IMG/VR virus record: IMGVR_UViG_3300001768_000023 | Span: 1-23,034 of that record | Source of the DNA: a virus | DNA length: 23,034 nucleotides | Direction: 5' to 3' (one strand) | Shown here: positions 1-7,227 of the stretch, piece after piece | Position numbering within the stretch: the first letter of the stretch is position 1 | How the letters are laid out: each line of letters begins with the position of its first letter | Program-made: the position numbers and the translations under genes | Notes under the pieces: model-generated | The model's input: only the letters and a program-made list of their open reading frames with translations | What the model was told of the DNA's origin: nothing | Database searches by the model: none

Positions 1-903
1 TTTGATCTCTTTCTGGGTCTGGACTGGAGTGAAGATGAGAAAACGCTCTTGTTGGAAAATGTGGATGCATTCCCTATCGATGCGCTCTCTCGTATCTTAA
101 AGAGCCCAGCGACCCGCGCAAAAATTGGGGCCGTGGAATTTGATAGCGATGGTTACCCTGAATTTAAATGGGAGCAAGAGAAAACAAGTCAGTTTCTCAA
201 AAGGCTGATATATGATTCGCTCCCGCAATTTGCGGCCGACCCTGGGGTGGGTGGTAAGAAAAAAGCTCGACTGAATACTCGTACAACAAATAGTCAAGTC
301 GAAATCGGTGAGTACTTGGATTCATTGCCCGATGAGGTAAAACCCACTCCTAGTGGCCAGGTCACGTCCGCAAAAGATCTGGTAAAGCCGGAAGAGCCCA
401 GCAAAAATCCAGATAATGATCAGCCTACTAAGAAACGGACACCTAGGGCTCCTAGAAAGAAACCAAGCCCGGCACTCCAAGCTGACATCGAATGCACATT
501 GAAAAATGACAAGGCTCGAATTCTCCTGGAGGAACTGCAGGCCATAAAACCCGACGAGTTTCCCACCGCAACAGCTTTGCTTTTACGGGCCTTGCTGGAA
601 GTCGCATTGATCGCCCGTATGCGGCTTTCAAATACCTGGGGCGATTGCATAGCGAAGCATGCGCCCGCTAATTTTCCTGGGTTCGTTCCGGGCTTGGATA
701 AGATATTAACATTTGCCTCTACTAGTGAAAAAACCATACCTGACGACAATTTGAGAAAGGCGCTAAAAGATCAGCGTACCGTTCCAAAGGACTTCTTGAA
801 TCTGGTTGCTCATAATGACCAGCACCTACCTGTTGCTAGCGATGTGAAAGAAATAGCAACAAGGCTAACCCCTTTGCTCAGGTTCCTTCTCGGTGGTCAA
901 TGA
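1..903 (+). CDS. Partial accessory protein, possible ParB-like / HEPN-like (5' end outside window)
   Basis: The reading frame is open from base 1, so the true start lies upstream; a TTG at 49 is only an internal codon. The visible 300 residues fall into three parts. The N-terminal part (VDAFPIDALSRILKSP, then a basic stretch ending in EIGEYLDSLPDE) resembles, from memory, the region after the ParB/sulfiredoxin-like fold in mobile-element proteins annotated as ParB N-terminal domain-containing. A Lys/Arg/Pro-rich linker follows at about residues 125-157. The helical C-terminal part contains ALLLRALLEVALIARM and ends FLNLVAHNDQHLP...LLRFLLG, a pattern seen in HEPN-like helical domains. The gene is AT-richer than the phage genes and lies 66 bases before the methylase on the same strand, suggesting one accessory unit. 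A role in DNA binding or phage defence is inference. Coding is certain; the family is tentative. Confidence 0.6.
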   Translation, partial: FDLFLGLDWSEDEKTLLLENVDAFPIDALSRILKSPATRAKIGAVEFDSDGYPEFKWEQEKTSQFLKRLIYDSLPQFAADPGVGGKKKARLNTRTTNSQVEIGEYLDSLPDEVKPTPSGQVTSAKDLVKPEEPSKNPDNDQPTKKRTPRAPRKKPSPALQADIECTLKNDKARILLEELQAIKPDEFPTATALLLRALLEVALIARMRLSNTWGDCIAKHAPANFPGFVPGLDKILTFASTSEKTIPDDNLRKALKDQRTVPKDFLNLVAHNDQHLPVASDVKEIATRLTPLLRFLLGGQ

Positions 904-904
904 T

Positions 905-935
905 CGATGGCCATCGGTATTTTTTTTTGATACCG
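905..935 (+). terminator. Palindrome plus T-run between the two accessory genes
   Basis: A perfect 12-bp palindrome CGATGGCCATCG (905-916) directly follows the stop codon and is followed by nine T residues (920-928). The T-run is itself framed by CGGTAT (915-920) and ATACCG (930-935), a 6-bp inverted repeat. It could be a weak intrinsic terminator for the upstream gene or an operator for the methylase. The short stem makes the terminator reading uncertain. Confidence 0.3.
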
Positions 936-969
936 TTGTCACAGGTTTCACTTTCTCAAGGTCCAAGTT

Positions 970-1983
970 ATGACGCGGCGAAGCACCTCATTCGAATGTC
1001 AGTCAGCTAAAGAGTTTTGGCTGGAAGAGTTTGTCACCGCCTACCAGATGAAAAAGCTGCCCAGGGACTCTACGCCACTCAGATACCCAGGCGGGAAAGG
1101 GTCTTTGAAATACTTTTTGGCGAATGTCGTTAATGTAAATGGTTTGCGTGGGAAAAGTATCGTTGAGCCGTTCTGCGGCGGGGCAGGGGCGTCTATCCCT
1201 TTACTTTTGGCCGGTGTTGTAAATGAACTTCATCTGAATGATGCGAACCCCGCAATCGCATCGTTTTGGAAGGCCGTTGTGCACGACACGGACGCGTTGG
1301 TCAACCTTATCAAGTACACCCCGGTTACTGTTGATCAATGGCGGTGGTGGAAAGACGTGCTAAGTAGCCCAGATGACGCGTCGGATATTGAGCTGGGTTT
1401 CGCTGCTTTCTTTATGAATCGTTGTAACCGGTCGGGGCTTTTAGCGGGCGGCCCTATTGGGGGGCTTGATCAGTCAGGTTCGTATAAAATTGACTGTCGC
1501 TTCAATCGTGAGGCGTTAGTCAAGCGCATTGAAGCTATCGCTGCTCACCGAGACAAAATTTTTGTACATAACGCTGACGCATGTGACTATCTAAAGTCGT
1601 TGGATCAGGACGTGGTTCAGAACTCGCTTATCTTTATCGACCCTCCTTATGTGGTGCAAGGTAAAAATCTTTATAAAAGCACGGTGTTTGACGAGCCCAA
1701 GCACCGAGAGCTTTCGGAATACATCAAGCTTAAGGACTGGCGCTGGCTGATTACTTACGACGACCACCCGCTGATTCACCAGCTTTATGCTGAGAGAACT
1801 CGCGGTGTTTTTGAGTTGAGTTACCTTATGCAGCAGGCGAAGGTTGGTAGGGAGTTGCTTGTAGCTTCTACCCACTGCCGCGTGCCGCTGCCCCATGCTC
1901 CATCGACAGGCTTCAATGAACTGTCGCTAGAGGCCAGTCGCGGTATGCAGGACACAGGAGAGCAGGCTCTGGCTAGTTGTTAG
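970..1983 (+). CDS. dam: DNA adenine N6-methyltransferase, D12 class (Dam-like)
   Basis: This 337-residue protein should transfer a methyl group from S-adenosylmethionine to the N6 of adenine in DNA. The D12-class motifs are all present in order: YPGGK at residues 39-43 (motif X), EPFCGGAG at 66-73 (AdoMet-binding motif I), the typical block FFMNRCNRSGLL...GGPIGG at about 147-165, and DPPY at 224-227 (catalytic motif IV). The ATG at 970 has AAGG upstream. An internal ATG at 1048 would also keep every motif. No restriction endonuclease is visible beside it, so it could be an orphan methylase that protects or regulates phage DNA, or part of a defence unit with the upstream gene. It converges on tail gene D, and the two overlap by four bases. 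The target sequence cannot be read from the gene. Confidence 0.93.
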   Translation: MTRRSTSFECQSAKEFWLEEFVTAYQMKKLPRDSTPLRYPGGKGSLKYFLANVVNVNGLRGKSIVEPFCGGAGASIPLLLAGVVNELHLNDANPAIASFWKAVVHDTDALVNLIKYTPVTVDQWRWWKDVLSSPDDASDIELGFAAFFMNRCNRSGLLAGGPIGGLDQSGSYKIDCRFNREALVKRIEAIAAHRDKIFVHNADACDYLKSLDQDVVQNSLIFIDPPYVVQGKNLYKSTVFDEPKHRELSEYIKLKDWRWLITYDDHPLIHQLYAERTRGVFELSYLMQQAKVGRELLVASTHCRVPLPHAPSTGFNELSLEASRGMQDTGEQALASC

Positions 1984-3182
1984 CTTGTGTAGCTGTTGCC
2001 TAACCGCTCAAACTCCCTCTTAACCGCTCGCTCTGCACTGGCCTGGCTCGCATACAAGTGAGTCAGGCGTAGCGGGCTGGTCAGATCCCCCTCTGTGATC
2101 TTCTGCTGGTTGCCGTCTTTGTCGCGGTACCAGGCAATTACCCCGGTGTACTCCGTCTCTACCAGGGCGGCCAGGTCTCCATCTTCTGCCAGCTGGTTTT
2201 CCAGCTCCAGGGCAACGGTGTAGCCGCTTTCACTCACCTGGTGCATTACCCGCCGGCATAACCACACCACCGCGCTGATCTCCGGTTTGATGCCGCTGAG
2301 GCCAAAGGTCATTTCCGGTATCAGGTCGGCCCGGCCACGGGCCAGGGTGTAGCTGAGTGTGGCTGCGCCGCGTTGCAACCGGCGCCACTCACTGCGCACG
2401 GCCTGCAGGGCACTGGCCTGGTCTGCGTAGACGTGACGCAGGGTTTTGACGTTGTCATCGGTGCCGATCAGCGCTTCCAGCCGCTCTGCGCTGTTGGGCT
2501 GGTAGTAGTGGGCGCGCACGCCGGTGTAGGCGTCGCGGTCTGCCTGCAAAAAGCGGTGGCTGTCGCCGCTGCTGCGAGTGAATTGCACGTGGGGCAGGGC
2601 CAGACCGCTGGCGGTTCTGGCTGCGCCCACGGGGGTGACCAGCAGGTGCCCGGCCTTGATGGTGGCAATGGCGTCGTGCTCTTGCGCCAGGCGGGTGAGT
2701 AGGTTGGCGTCTGACTCGTTGGCCTGGTCCTGGTGGGCGAGGGGTAGGGCGGCCAGCACTACGTCTATTACCGGTTTTAGGCTGTAGGCCTCGGCGATGG
2801 TGTGCAGCACGTCGCCCAGGGTGACGCTGTGCCAGCTGCGCTCGCGCTTGCGGCTGAGCTCGGCGCGCAGATCCGCGCTGCGGGCGCGGATGCTGAGTGT
2901 GTCTGGTGCGCCGCTATGCTCGGTTTCGTCTACTACGTAGCTGCCTTTGTACACCAGCCCGGTATCTGACCAGCCGAGCCACAGATCGACCTGCGCCCGG
3001 CGGGGCGGTATGGCCAGCTGGCTGTCGTGGTCTGACAGGGTGATGTCCAGCTGGTCTGCCTCCAGCCCTCTGTTATCGGTCAGGGTGAGGCTGATCAGCC
3101 GCGGGCTGATCTTGCTGGTGATGTCTTGCCCGTTGACGACGACGCGATACGCGGGGGCGGGGTGGCTGCTGAGGTTTATCAT
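1980..3182 (-). CDS. D: Tail hub protein / late control protein D (P2 gpD)
   Basis: This 400-residue protein matches the P2 gpD family (phage late control D; gp27-like hub related to VgrG). It is close to P2 gpD in size. It forms the hub joining the tail tube to the baseplate and spike. Recognisable features are the N-terminal HPAPAYRVVVNGQDIT, the hub-like SLTLTDNRGLEADQLDITLSD, and the central AYSLKPVIDVVL...HQDQANESDANLLTRLAQEHDA, which is strongly conserved in this family. The ATG overlaps the stop of U by four bases, so translation is probably coupled. It is the last gene of the FI-D tail operon. Its stop codon interlocks with that of the convergent methylase, leaving no room for a terminator or for ogr. 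Confidence 0.95.
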   Translation of the reverse strand: MINLSSHPAPAYRVVVNGQDITSKISPRLISLTLTDNRGLEADQLDITLSDHDSQLAIPPRRAQVDLWLGWSDTGLVYKGSYVVDETEHSGAPDTLSIRARSADLRAELSRKRERSWHSVTLGDVLHTIAEAYSLKPVIDVVLAALPLAHQDQANESDANLLTRLAQEHDAIATIKAGHLLVTPVGAARTASGLALPHVQFTRSSGDSHRFLQADRDAYTGVRAHYYQPNSAERLEALIGTDDNVKTLRHVYADQASALQAVRSEWRRLQRGAATLSYTLARGRADLIPEMTFGLSGIKPEISAVVWLCRRVMHQVSESGYTVALELENQLAEDGDLAALVETEYTGVIAWYRDKDGNQQKITEGDLTSPLRLTHLYASQASAERAVKREFERLGNSYTS

Positions 3183-3610
3183 CGCAGGATGTTGCCGAGG
3201 GTGCTGAGCAGGCTGCCGAGCAGCTCGATCTGGCTGTCATCCACGCGCTGCAGGGTGAGCGTAAACTCAATGCGCCGGGGCGCGCCATCGCGGAAAAACA
3301 GGGTGTTGGTTTCTTGCAGGTTTTCGATGATCCACAGGCCGTAGATGCGACCGGTGCCCTCGACAAGGGGCCACGCTTTGCCGCTGTCTGCCATGAGGCG
3401 TAGGGCATCCAGCGACAGCCGTTGGCCGCTGATCTCGGGCAGTATGAGCCCGCTCAGGGTGATGGTGTCGTCGCCTTTGCCAACGAACTGACGGGCCGGC
3501 AGCGCGCCCACGCGCGGGTTGCTGGGGTGGCGCCAGCCGGTTTGCCGCTGCAGCTGCTGGTAGGCGGTGGTAGAGAGGCTGAACACGTAGAGTCCGAGGG
3601 CCATCATCAT
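3179..3610 (-). CDS. U: Tail terminator-type protein U (P2 gpU)
   Basis: The 143-residue product matches P2 gpU: MMxALGxxVFxLxT at the start, then HPSNPRVG, ITLSGLILPEISG, LRLMADSGKAWPLVEGTGRIYG and FFRDGAPRRIEFTLTLQRVDDS, all in the P2 order. gpU is an essential tail protein, thought to act at the tube end and to be needed for sheath assembly. Three consecutive ATG codons stand at the start, preceded by GGAG at a good distance. The gene lies between T and D as in P2 and overlaps D by four bases. It is slightly shorter than P2 gpU at the C-terminus. Confidence 0.95.
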   Translation of the reverse strand: MMMALGLYVFSLSTTAYQQLQRQTGWRHPSNPRVGALPARQFVGKGDDTITLSGLILPEISGQRLSLDALRLMADSGKAWPLVEGTGRIYGLWIIENLQETNTLFFRDGAPRRIEFTLTLQRVDDSQIELLGSLLSTLGNILR

Positions 3611-3616
3611 GGGGCT

Positions 3617-6130
3617 TTACTCCTGGTCATACAGGCTACTGCGCGCGCGAGCGCCGGCGGCGCGCTCGCGGCGGTCCAGCTCGGCGGCGACGGCGTGGGC
3701 GATGGCTTGCGGGCTCATGCCATCAGCGGCGTGAATGTGGATCTCGTAGCGGCTGCCGGTGCTACCGGCGTAGGCCGGGCGCGCCGATAGCGGGCGTCGG
3801 CCATCAAAGCGAATGCCGTCGGCGGCGCTGGCCATGCGTTGGGACACGCCGGCCACGGCGGCCAGCGGCTCGCCCTGTTGGCGCTGAATGCCCTGCGCCA
3901 AGCCCTGCATGGTGAAGCCGCCCAGCTCGGCAAATACACGGCTTGGGCTGTGGATGCCGAGCACCCGCTTTACGCTGGCAGGCAGCATGGATGCGATTTT
4001 GCTGAGCGCAGAGACAAGCCCGGGCGCCAGGCGCTTGAGGCCGGCTACCAGCCCGTCAATCAGGTTGCCGGGCAGCTCTACGCCAAACCAGCTCATGACG
4101 GCGGCAAAGGCCTTGTAGAACATGCCCAGCGGTGACCAGTTGGCAATGAGCTGGCCCACGCCCAGAATGCCGCCGTCAAAGGCGGTGGTGATCTCGGCCC
4201 AAATGGCTTTTGCGCCCCTGCCCAGATCTGCCCACAGGGCTTTCAGCCCGCCGATGACGCCGTCCCAGTTTTTGTACAGCAGCCAGCCGGCGGTCACCAA
4301 CAGGGTGATGGCCAGGCCAATGGGGTTGAGCAGCAACGCGCGGCCGAGCCACATAAACGCCGTGCCCACTGCCTTGAGAATGGGCAGCAGGCCCATGGCT
4401 TTGACGCCGAGCAGGCTCAGGCCCAGACGGATCATGGCGAAGGGGCCGAGGATGGACGCCAGCGCAATGGTCAGCGCGCCAAACAGCGTAATGAGCGCTG
4501 CCAGGCCAATGGCGATTTTGATCAGTGCGCGGGCCAATAGCGGGTTCTCGACCATCCACTGGCGAATGCCACGTACCATCTCAGCCAGTGCTTGAATCAT
4601 GCCGCGCAGGTCGCTGTTGGCGGTGTCCTGCATCTGGATGCCCAGGTCTGCCCAGACGCTTTTCAGCGCGGCGATATCGCCGCCGAGGTTGTCGCCCATT
4701 ACCTGGGCGGTGCGTGCGGCTTCGCCCTGGGCGGTGCGCAGCTGACCGATCAGCGTCTGCAGGCCACCGTTGCCAGCCTGCTGTGTGAGCACGGTGAGCG
4801 CGCTGCCTGCCTCTTCGCCGGCAATGGCCTTGAGAATGGCGCCGCGCTCTGTAGAGCCCAGCGCGGCGGTGCGGTCGTGGATCTCTTTGAGCAGGTCGGG
4901 CAGGGGGCGCATGTTGCCCTCGGCGTCTGCTACCTGCAGTCCTAGTTCGGCAATGGCGTCTGCCGCCATCCTGGGGGGCGCGGCCAAGCGGCTAAGAATG
5001 GCACGCAGCGCGGTACCGGCCATGCCGCCCTGAATGCCGGCGTCGCCCAGCTTGCCGGCTGCCGCGGCCATGATCTCGATGTCTTGCCCGTAGGCCGCAG
5101 CGTTTGGGGCGGCGTATTTCATGGTTTCGCCGAGCATTTCCAGCGAGGTATTGGAGCGGGTGAACGCGGCGGTAAGCACGTCGCTTACGCGCGTCATGTC
5201 GCGGGCTTGCAGGTTGAAACCGGTGAGGATGTTAGACGCGATATCCGCCGTGGCGGCCAGCTCGACGTTGCCGGCTTTGGCGGCATCGAGCATCGCCGGC
5301 ATCGCGTCCATGATGGCCTGGGGGGAGAAACCAGCCATGGCCAGAAAGCCTTGGCCCTGTGCCGCTTCGTTGGCACTGAACTGGGTAGCAGCGCCCAGCG
5401 CACGTGCCTGGGCTCGCAGCGCTGCCAGCTCGGCGCTGTCGCGCTCCAGCCGGGCCAATGCCTGCACCCGACTGACGTCTGCATCAAACTCAATGCCCGG
5501 TGCCAACAGCCGTGCCCCGCTGTACAGCATGGCGCTGCCGGTGGCCAAGCCTGCGGCCCCGGTACCGGCCATGGCACCGGTCATCGCCTGGGTGCGCTGG
5601 TACTGCTGTTTGGCACGCGCCAGACGCTGCTGCTGGGCCGTGACGGCCTTGAGCCTGCGCTCTTGCTCTTGCAGCTGGTTGTTGGTGCTGTCGATGCGTT
5701 GGCGCAGGGTGCGCTCATGCTCACCCAGGTTGCGGGTGCTGATGCCGGCTTCATTCAGCTTGCCGCGCAGCCCCTGCAGCTGCCGTTGCTGCTCCTGGTG
5801 CTTTTGCTTGAGGGCGTGGGCTTCGCGCACGGCGCGGCGAAAATCGTTGCTCAGTGCACGGGTGGGTGTGCTGGTTTGTGCCATCTGGCGCGAGAGCTCG
5901 CGCACGCGGTCACGGTTGGCGCTGATGGCTTGGGTGGTTTGCTTGGTGGCGTTGTTGAGGGTGCGCCAGCTGCTGATGTCGCCCTGTTGGCGCTGCAGCT
6001 GCTTGAGCTGGTCGCGGGTGGTCTTGAGCTCACGCCCCAGCCCCACGCTGCCCTGGGTGATGGCGCGGATGGGCTTGGTTGCGCGGTCGAGCGCTTGCAG
6101 CACGACCTCAAGTTTCAGCTTTTGCGCCAT
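3617..6130 (-). CDS. T: Tail tape measure protein T (P2 gpT)
   Basis: At 837 residues this is the longest gene here and close to P2 gpT in size. It sets tail length and fills the tube before ejection. The N-terminal 200 residues are Gln/Arg-rich and probably coiled coil (for example QLKQLQRQQ and HKQKHQEQQRQLQGLRG-like stretches). A TP901-type tape measure core follows at about 215-420, with FSANEAAQGQGFLAMAGFS and AAGKLGDAGIQGGMAGTALRAIL. A hydrophobic segment at about 535-630 (ALITLFGALTIALASILGPF and neighbours) could form membrane-spanning helices. The C-terminus has HSPSRVFAELGGFTMQGLAQGI, a common tape measure ending. Its start lies inside the E' reading frame. Large plus-strand open frames opposite this gene are shadows. 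Confidence 0.96.
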   Translation of the reverse strand: MAQKLKLEVVLQALDRATKPIRAITQGSVGLGRELKTTRDQLKQLQRQQGDISSWRTLNNATKQTTQAISANRDRVRELSRQMAQTSTPTRALSNDFRRAVREAHALKQKHQEQQRQLQGLRGKLNEAGISTRNLGEHERTLRQRIDSTNNQLQEQERRLKAVTAQQQRLARAKQQYQRTQAMTGAMAGTGAAGLATGSAMLYSGARLLAPGIEFDADVSRVQALARLERDSAELAALRAQARALGAATQFSANEAAQGQGFLAMAGFSPQAIMDAMPAMLDAAKAGNVELAATADIASNILTGFNLQARDMTRVSDVLTAAFTRSNTSLEMLGETMKYAAPNAAAYGQDIEIMAAAAGKLGDAGIQGGMAGTALRAILSRLAAPPRMAADAIAELGLQVADAEGNMRPLPDLLKEIHDRTAALGSTERGAILKAIAGEEAGSALTVLTQQAGNGGLQTLIGQLRTAQGEAARTAQVMGDNLGGDIAALKSVWADLGIQMQDTANSDLRGMIQALAEMVRGIRQWMVENPLLARALIKIAIGLAALITLFGALTIALASILGPFAMIRLGLSLLGVKAMGLLPILKAVGTAFMWLGRALLLNPIGLAITLLVTAGWLLYKNWDGVIGGLKALWADLGRGAKAIWAEITTAFDGGILGVGQLIANWSPLGMFYKAFAAVMSWFGVELPGNLIDGLVAGLKRLAPGLVSALSKIASMLPASVKRVLGIHSPSRVFAELGGFTMQGLAQGIQRQQGEPLAAVAGVSQRMASAADGIRFDGRRPLSARPAYAGSTGSRYEIHIHAADGMSPQAIAHAVAAELDRRERAAGARARSSLYDQE

Positions 6131-6290
6131 GCACCTGGTTCCATTGCTTGATTGCGCGGTTGCGCCAGTCCATCAGCTCTGGCAGGCCGAGGCGGTCCAT
6201 CTCGCTCGGCCCCCAGTGATACACCAGGGCGATATCGCCCATGGCTTCTTCTACGCTTCGAGGGAGGCCTGCCGCGCTTTCTTCGTCAGC
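6108..6290 (-). CDS. E': Tail assembly chaperone extension E' (GpE family), made by -1 frameshift
   Basis: This frame encodes the P2 GpE-type domain, with the core MGDIALVYHWGPSEM followed by LPELMDWRNRAIKQW. As in P2 it should be made as a C-terminal extension of E when ribosomes slip back one base at 6290-6296. Sixty codons follow the slip, giving a fusion of about 163 residues from the E start chosen here. The long and short chaperone forms are thought to coat the tape measure protein during tail assembly. An ATG at 6242 could allow separate initiation of a 44-residue form, but it is not preceded by a strong ribosome binding site. The frame ends 23 bases inside T. Confidence 0.85.
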   Translation of the reverse strand, partial: ADEESAAGLPRSVEEAMGDIALVYHWGPSEMDRLGLPELMDWRNRAIKQWNQVHGAKAET

Positions 6291-6598
6291 AAAAAACTGG
6301 CCACGGCGACCCCGCATTGCATCAGGTCTGCCGGGTCCATGCGGCCGACCTCAACGTCGGTCAGGCTTGGGCTGCTGATGCGTGGCAGCACTTTGCGCAG
6401 GGCTTGCACGTCCATCTGGGCCAGCTCCATGAGGCTGACGCCGCGCAGCTCGCCGGATACGGGCTTGCGCAGGGTCACTTCGGTGATCTCGGTAGTGCCG
6501 CGCTTGATGGGCTCGTCCAGCTCGATGACCTGGTTGTTGTCGTCAGCGGTGGTGGGCTGGCTTTGGGCCTCGGCCTTGGGTTGTTCTGGGGTATCCAT
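6251..6598 (-). CDS. E: Tail assembly chaperone E (P2 gpE-like)
   Basis: The 115-residue product has the mark of phage tail assembly chaperones: an acidic/Gln-rich leader, then DEPIKRGTTEITEVTLRKPVSGELRGVSLMELAQMDV, then LMQCGVAVASFLL. The frame extends upstream to a GTG at 6661, but the ATG at 6598 is preceded by AAAGGAA eight bases away and is preferred. It lies between the tube gene FII and the tape measure gene T, the universal position of tail assembly chaperones. Near its 3' end it carries the slippery heptamer that yields the E-E' fusion. It is not part of the virion in related phages. Confidence 0.9.
   Translation of the reverse strand: MDTPEQPKAEAQSQPTTADDNNQVIELDEPIKRGTTEITEVTLRKPVSGELRGVSLMELAQMDVQALRKVLPRISSPSLTDVEVGRMDPADLMQCGVAVASFLLTKKARQASLEA
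6290..6296 (-). other. Programmed -1 frameshift slippery site T TTT TTG (E to E')
   Basis: On the minus strand the heptamer T TTT TTG occurs with the E reading frame positioned as TTT TTG, the canonical X XXY YYZ phase. After a -1 slip the frame reads GCT GAC GAA and continues without a stop through E' to 6108. In the zero frame E terminates at 6251. This is the same heptamer known for P2 E/E'. Confidence 0.9.
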
Positions 6599-6622
6599 GG
6601 TGCGTTCCTTTGTTGAGAGCGG

Positions 6623-6642
6623 CCCCGGCATGCGCGCCGGGG
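6623..6642 (-). other. GC-rich hairpin between FII and E
   Basis: CCCCGGC (6623-6629) and GCCGGGG (6636-6642) form a 7-bp stem with a 6-base loop. There is no T-run on either side, so it is more likely an mRNA-stabilising or attenuating hairpin downstream of the tube gene than a full terminator. Confidence 0.5.
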
Positions 6643-6664
6643 GTGTGTTGTGGTGGCTCACGGG

Positions 6665-7180
6665 TTAGATGCCGAGGGCGGCGCGCTGGTCGGCGAGGAT
6701 GTCTTCACCGTTGACGATCTCGACCATGTTGAGAATGTCGATCTCGACCAGGACCTCACCGTCCACACTCAGCTTGTAGTAGGTGCAGGTGGTGGTGATG
6801 CTGTGCTCTGTATCGCCGCCGGGCTCTGCGTTGCCAAAGTCGATCTCTTCATGCCGGCCGCGCATGACTACCTCAACCGCCTGGGTGGCGCCGGTGTCGT
6901 CTTGCTGCACGGCGCCGGTAAAGCGCAGGGCCACGGCACTGGCGCTGGTGGCGCCCCACTGGCGAATGGCGAGCAAGTCCCAGCCGCCAAGGGTCCATTC
7001 CACCTGAATGCCATCGTCGGACAGGCCCATGTCGGCTTTGACTGGGCCGTTCATGCCGCCGCCCCGGTAGGCCTCCATTTTGCGGGCGAGGGTGGGCAGG
7101 GTGATGTTTTTGGCGATGCCCTGGTAGCTGTTGGCATCGTTAAAGATGTTGAAGTTCTTGAGCTTGCGCGGCATGGCCAT
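6665..7180 (-). CDS. FII: Major tail tube protein FII (P2 gpFII)
   Basis: The 171-residue product begins MAMPRKLKNFN, the same opening as P2 FII, and continues with NSYQGIAKNITLPTLARKMEAYRGGGMNGPV, the conserved core of the P2 tube family. The later stretch TCTYYKLSVDGEVLVEIDILNMVEIVNG fits the family's C-terminal beta strands. It polymerises as hexameric rings to form the inner tube through which DNA passes. It lies just after FI, separated by a strong hairpin and followed by another, consistent with a highly expressed message. Length and position leave little doubt. Confidence 0.97.
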   Translation of the reverse strand: MAMPRKLKNFNIFNDANSYQGIAKNITLPTLARKMEAYRGGGMNGPVKADMGLSDDGIQVEWTLGGWDLLAIRQWGATSASAVALRFTGAVQQDDTGATQAVEVVMRGRHEEIDFGNAEPGGDTEHSITTTCTYYKLSVDGEVLVEIDILNMVEIVNGEDILADQRAALGI

Positions 7181-7200
7181 TTGGGCGCTCTCCAGTAGTT

Positions 7201-7221
7201 AGCCCCGGTGCGGCCGGGGCT
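7201..7221 (-). other. GC-rich hairpin between FI and FII
   Basis: AGCCCCGG (7201-7208) and CCGGGGCT (7214-7221) form a perfect 8-bp stem with a 5-base loop in the 47-base gap between sheath and tube genes. No T-run follows. Likely roles are protection of the upstream mRNA 3' end or tuning of expression between the two genes. Confidence 0.55.
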
Positions 7222-7227
7222 GGGTGA

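Noticed and set aside
5084-6668. Long plus-strand open frames (up to 515 codons) opposite the tape measure gene and E
   Set aside because: They mirror confident minus-strand genes, have low-complexity Arg/Ser/Ala or Gly/Val-rich translations with no family likeness, and reflect the high GC third-position bias.
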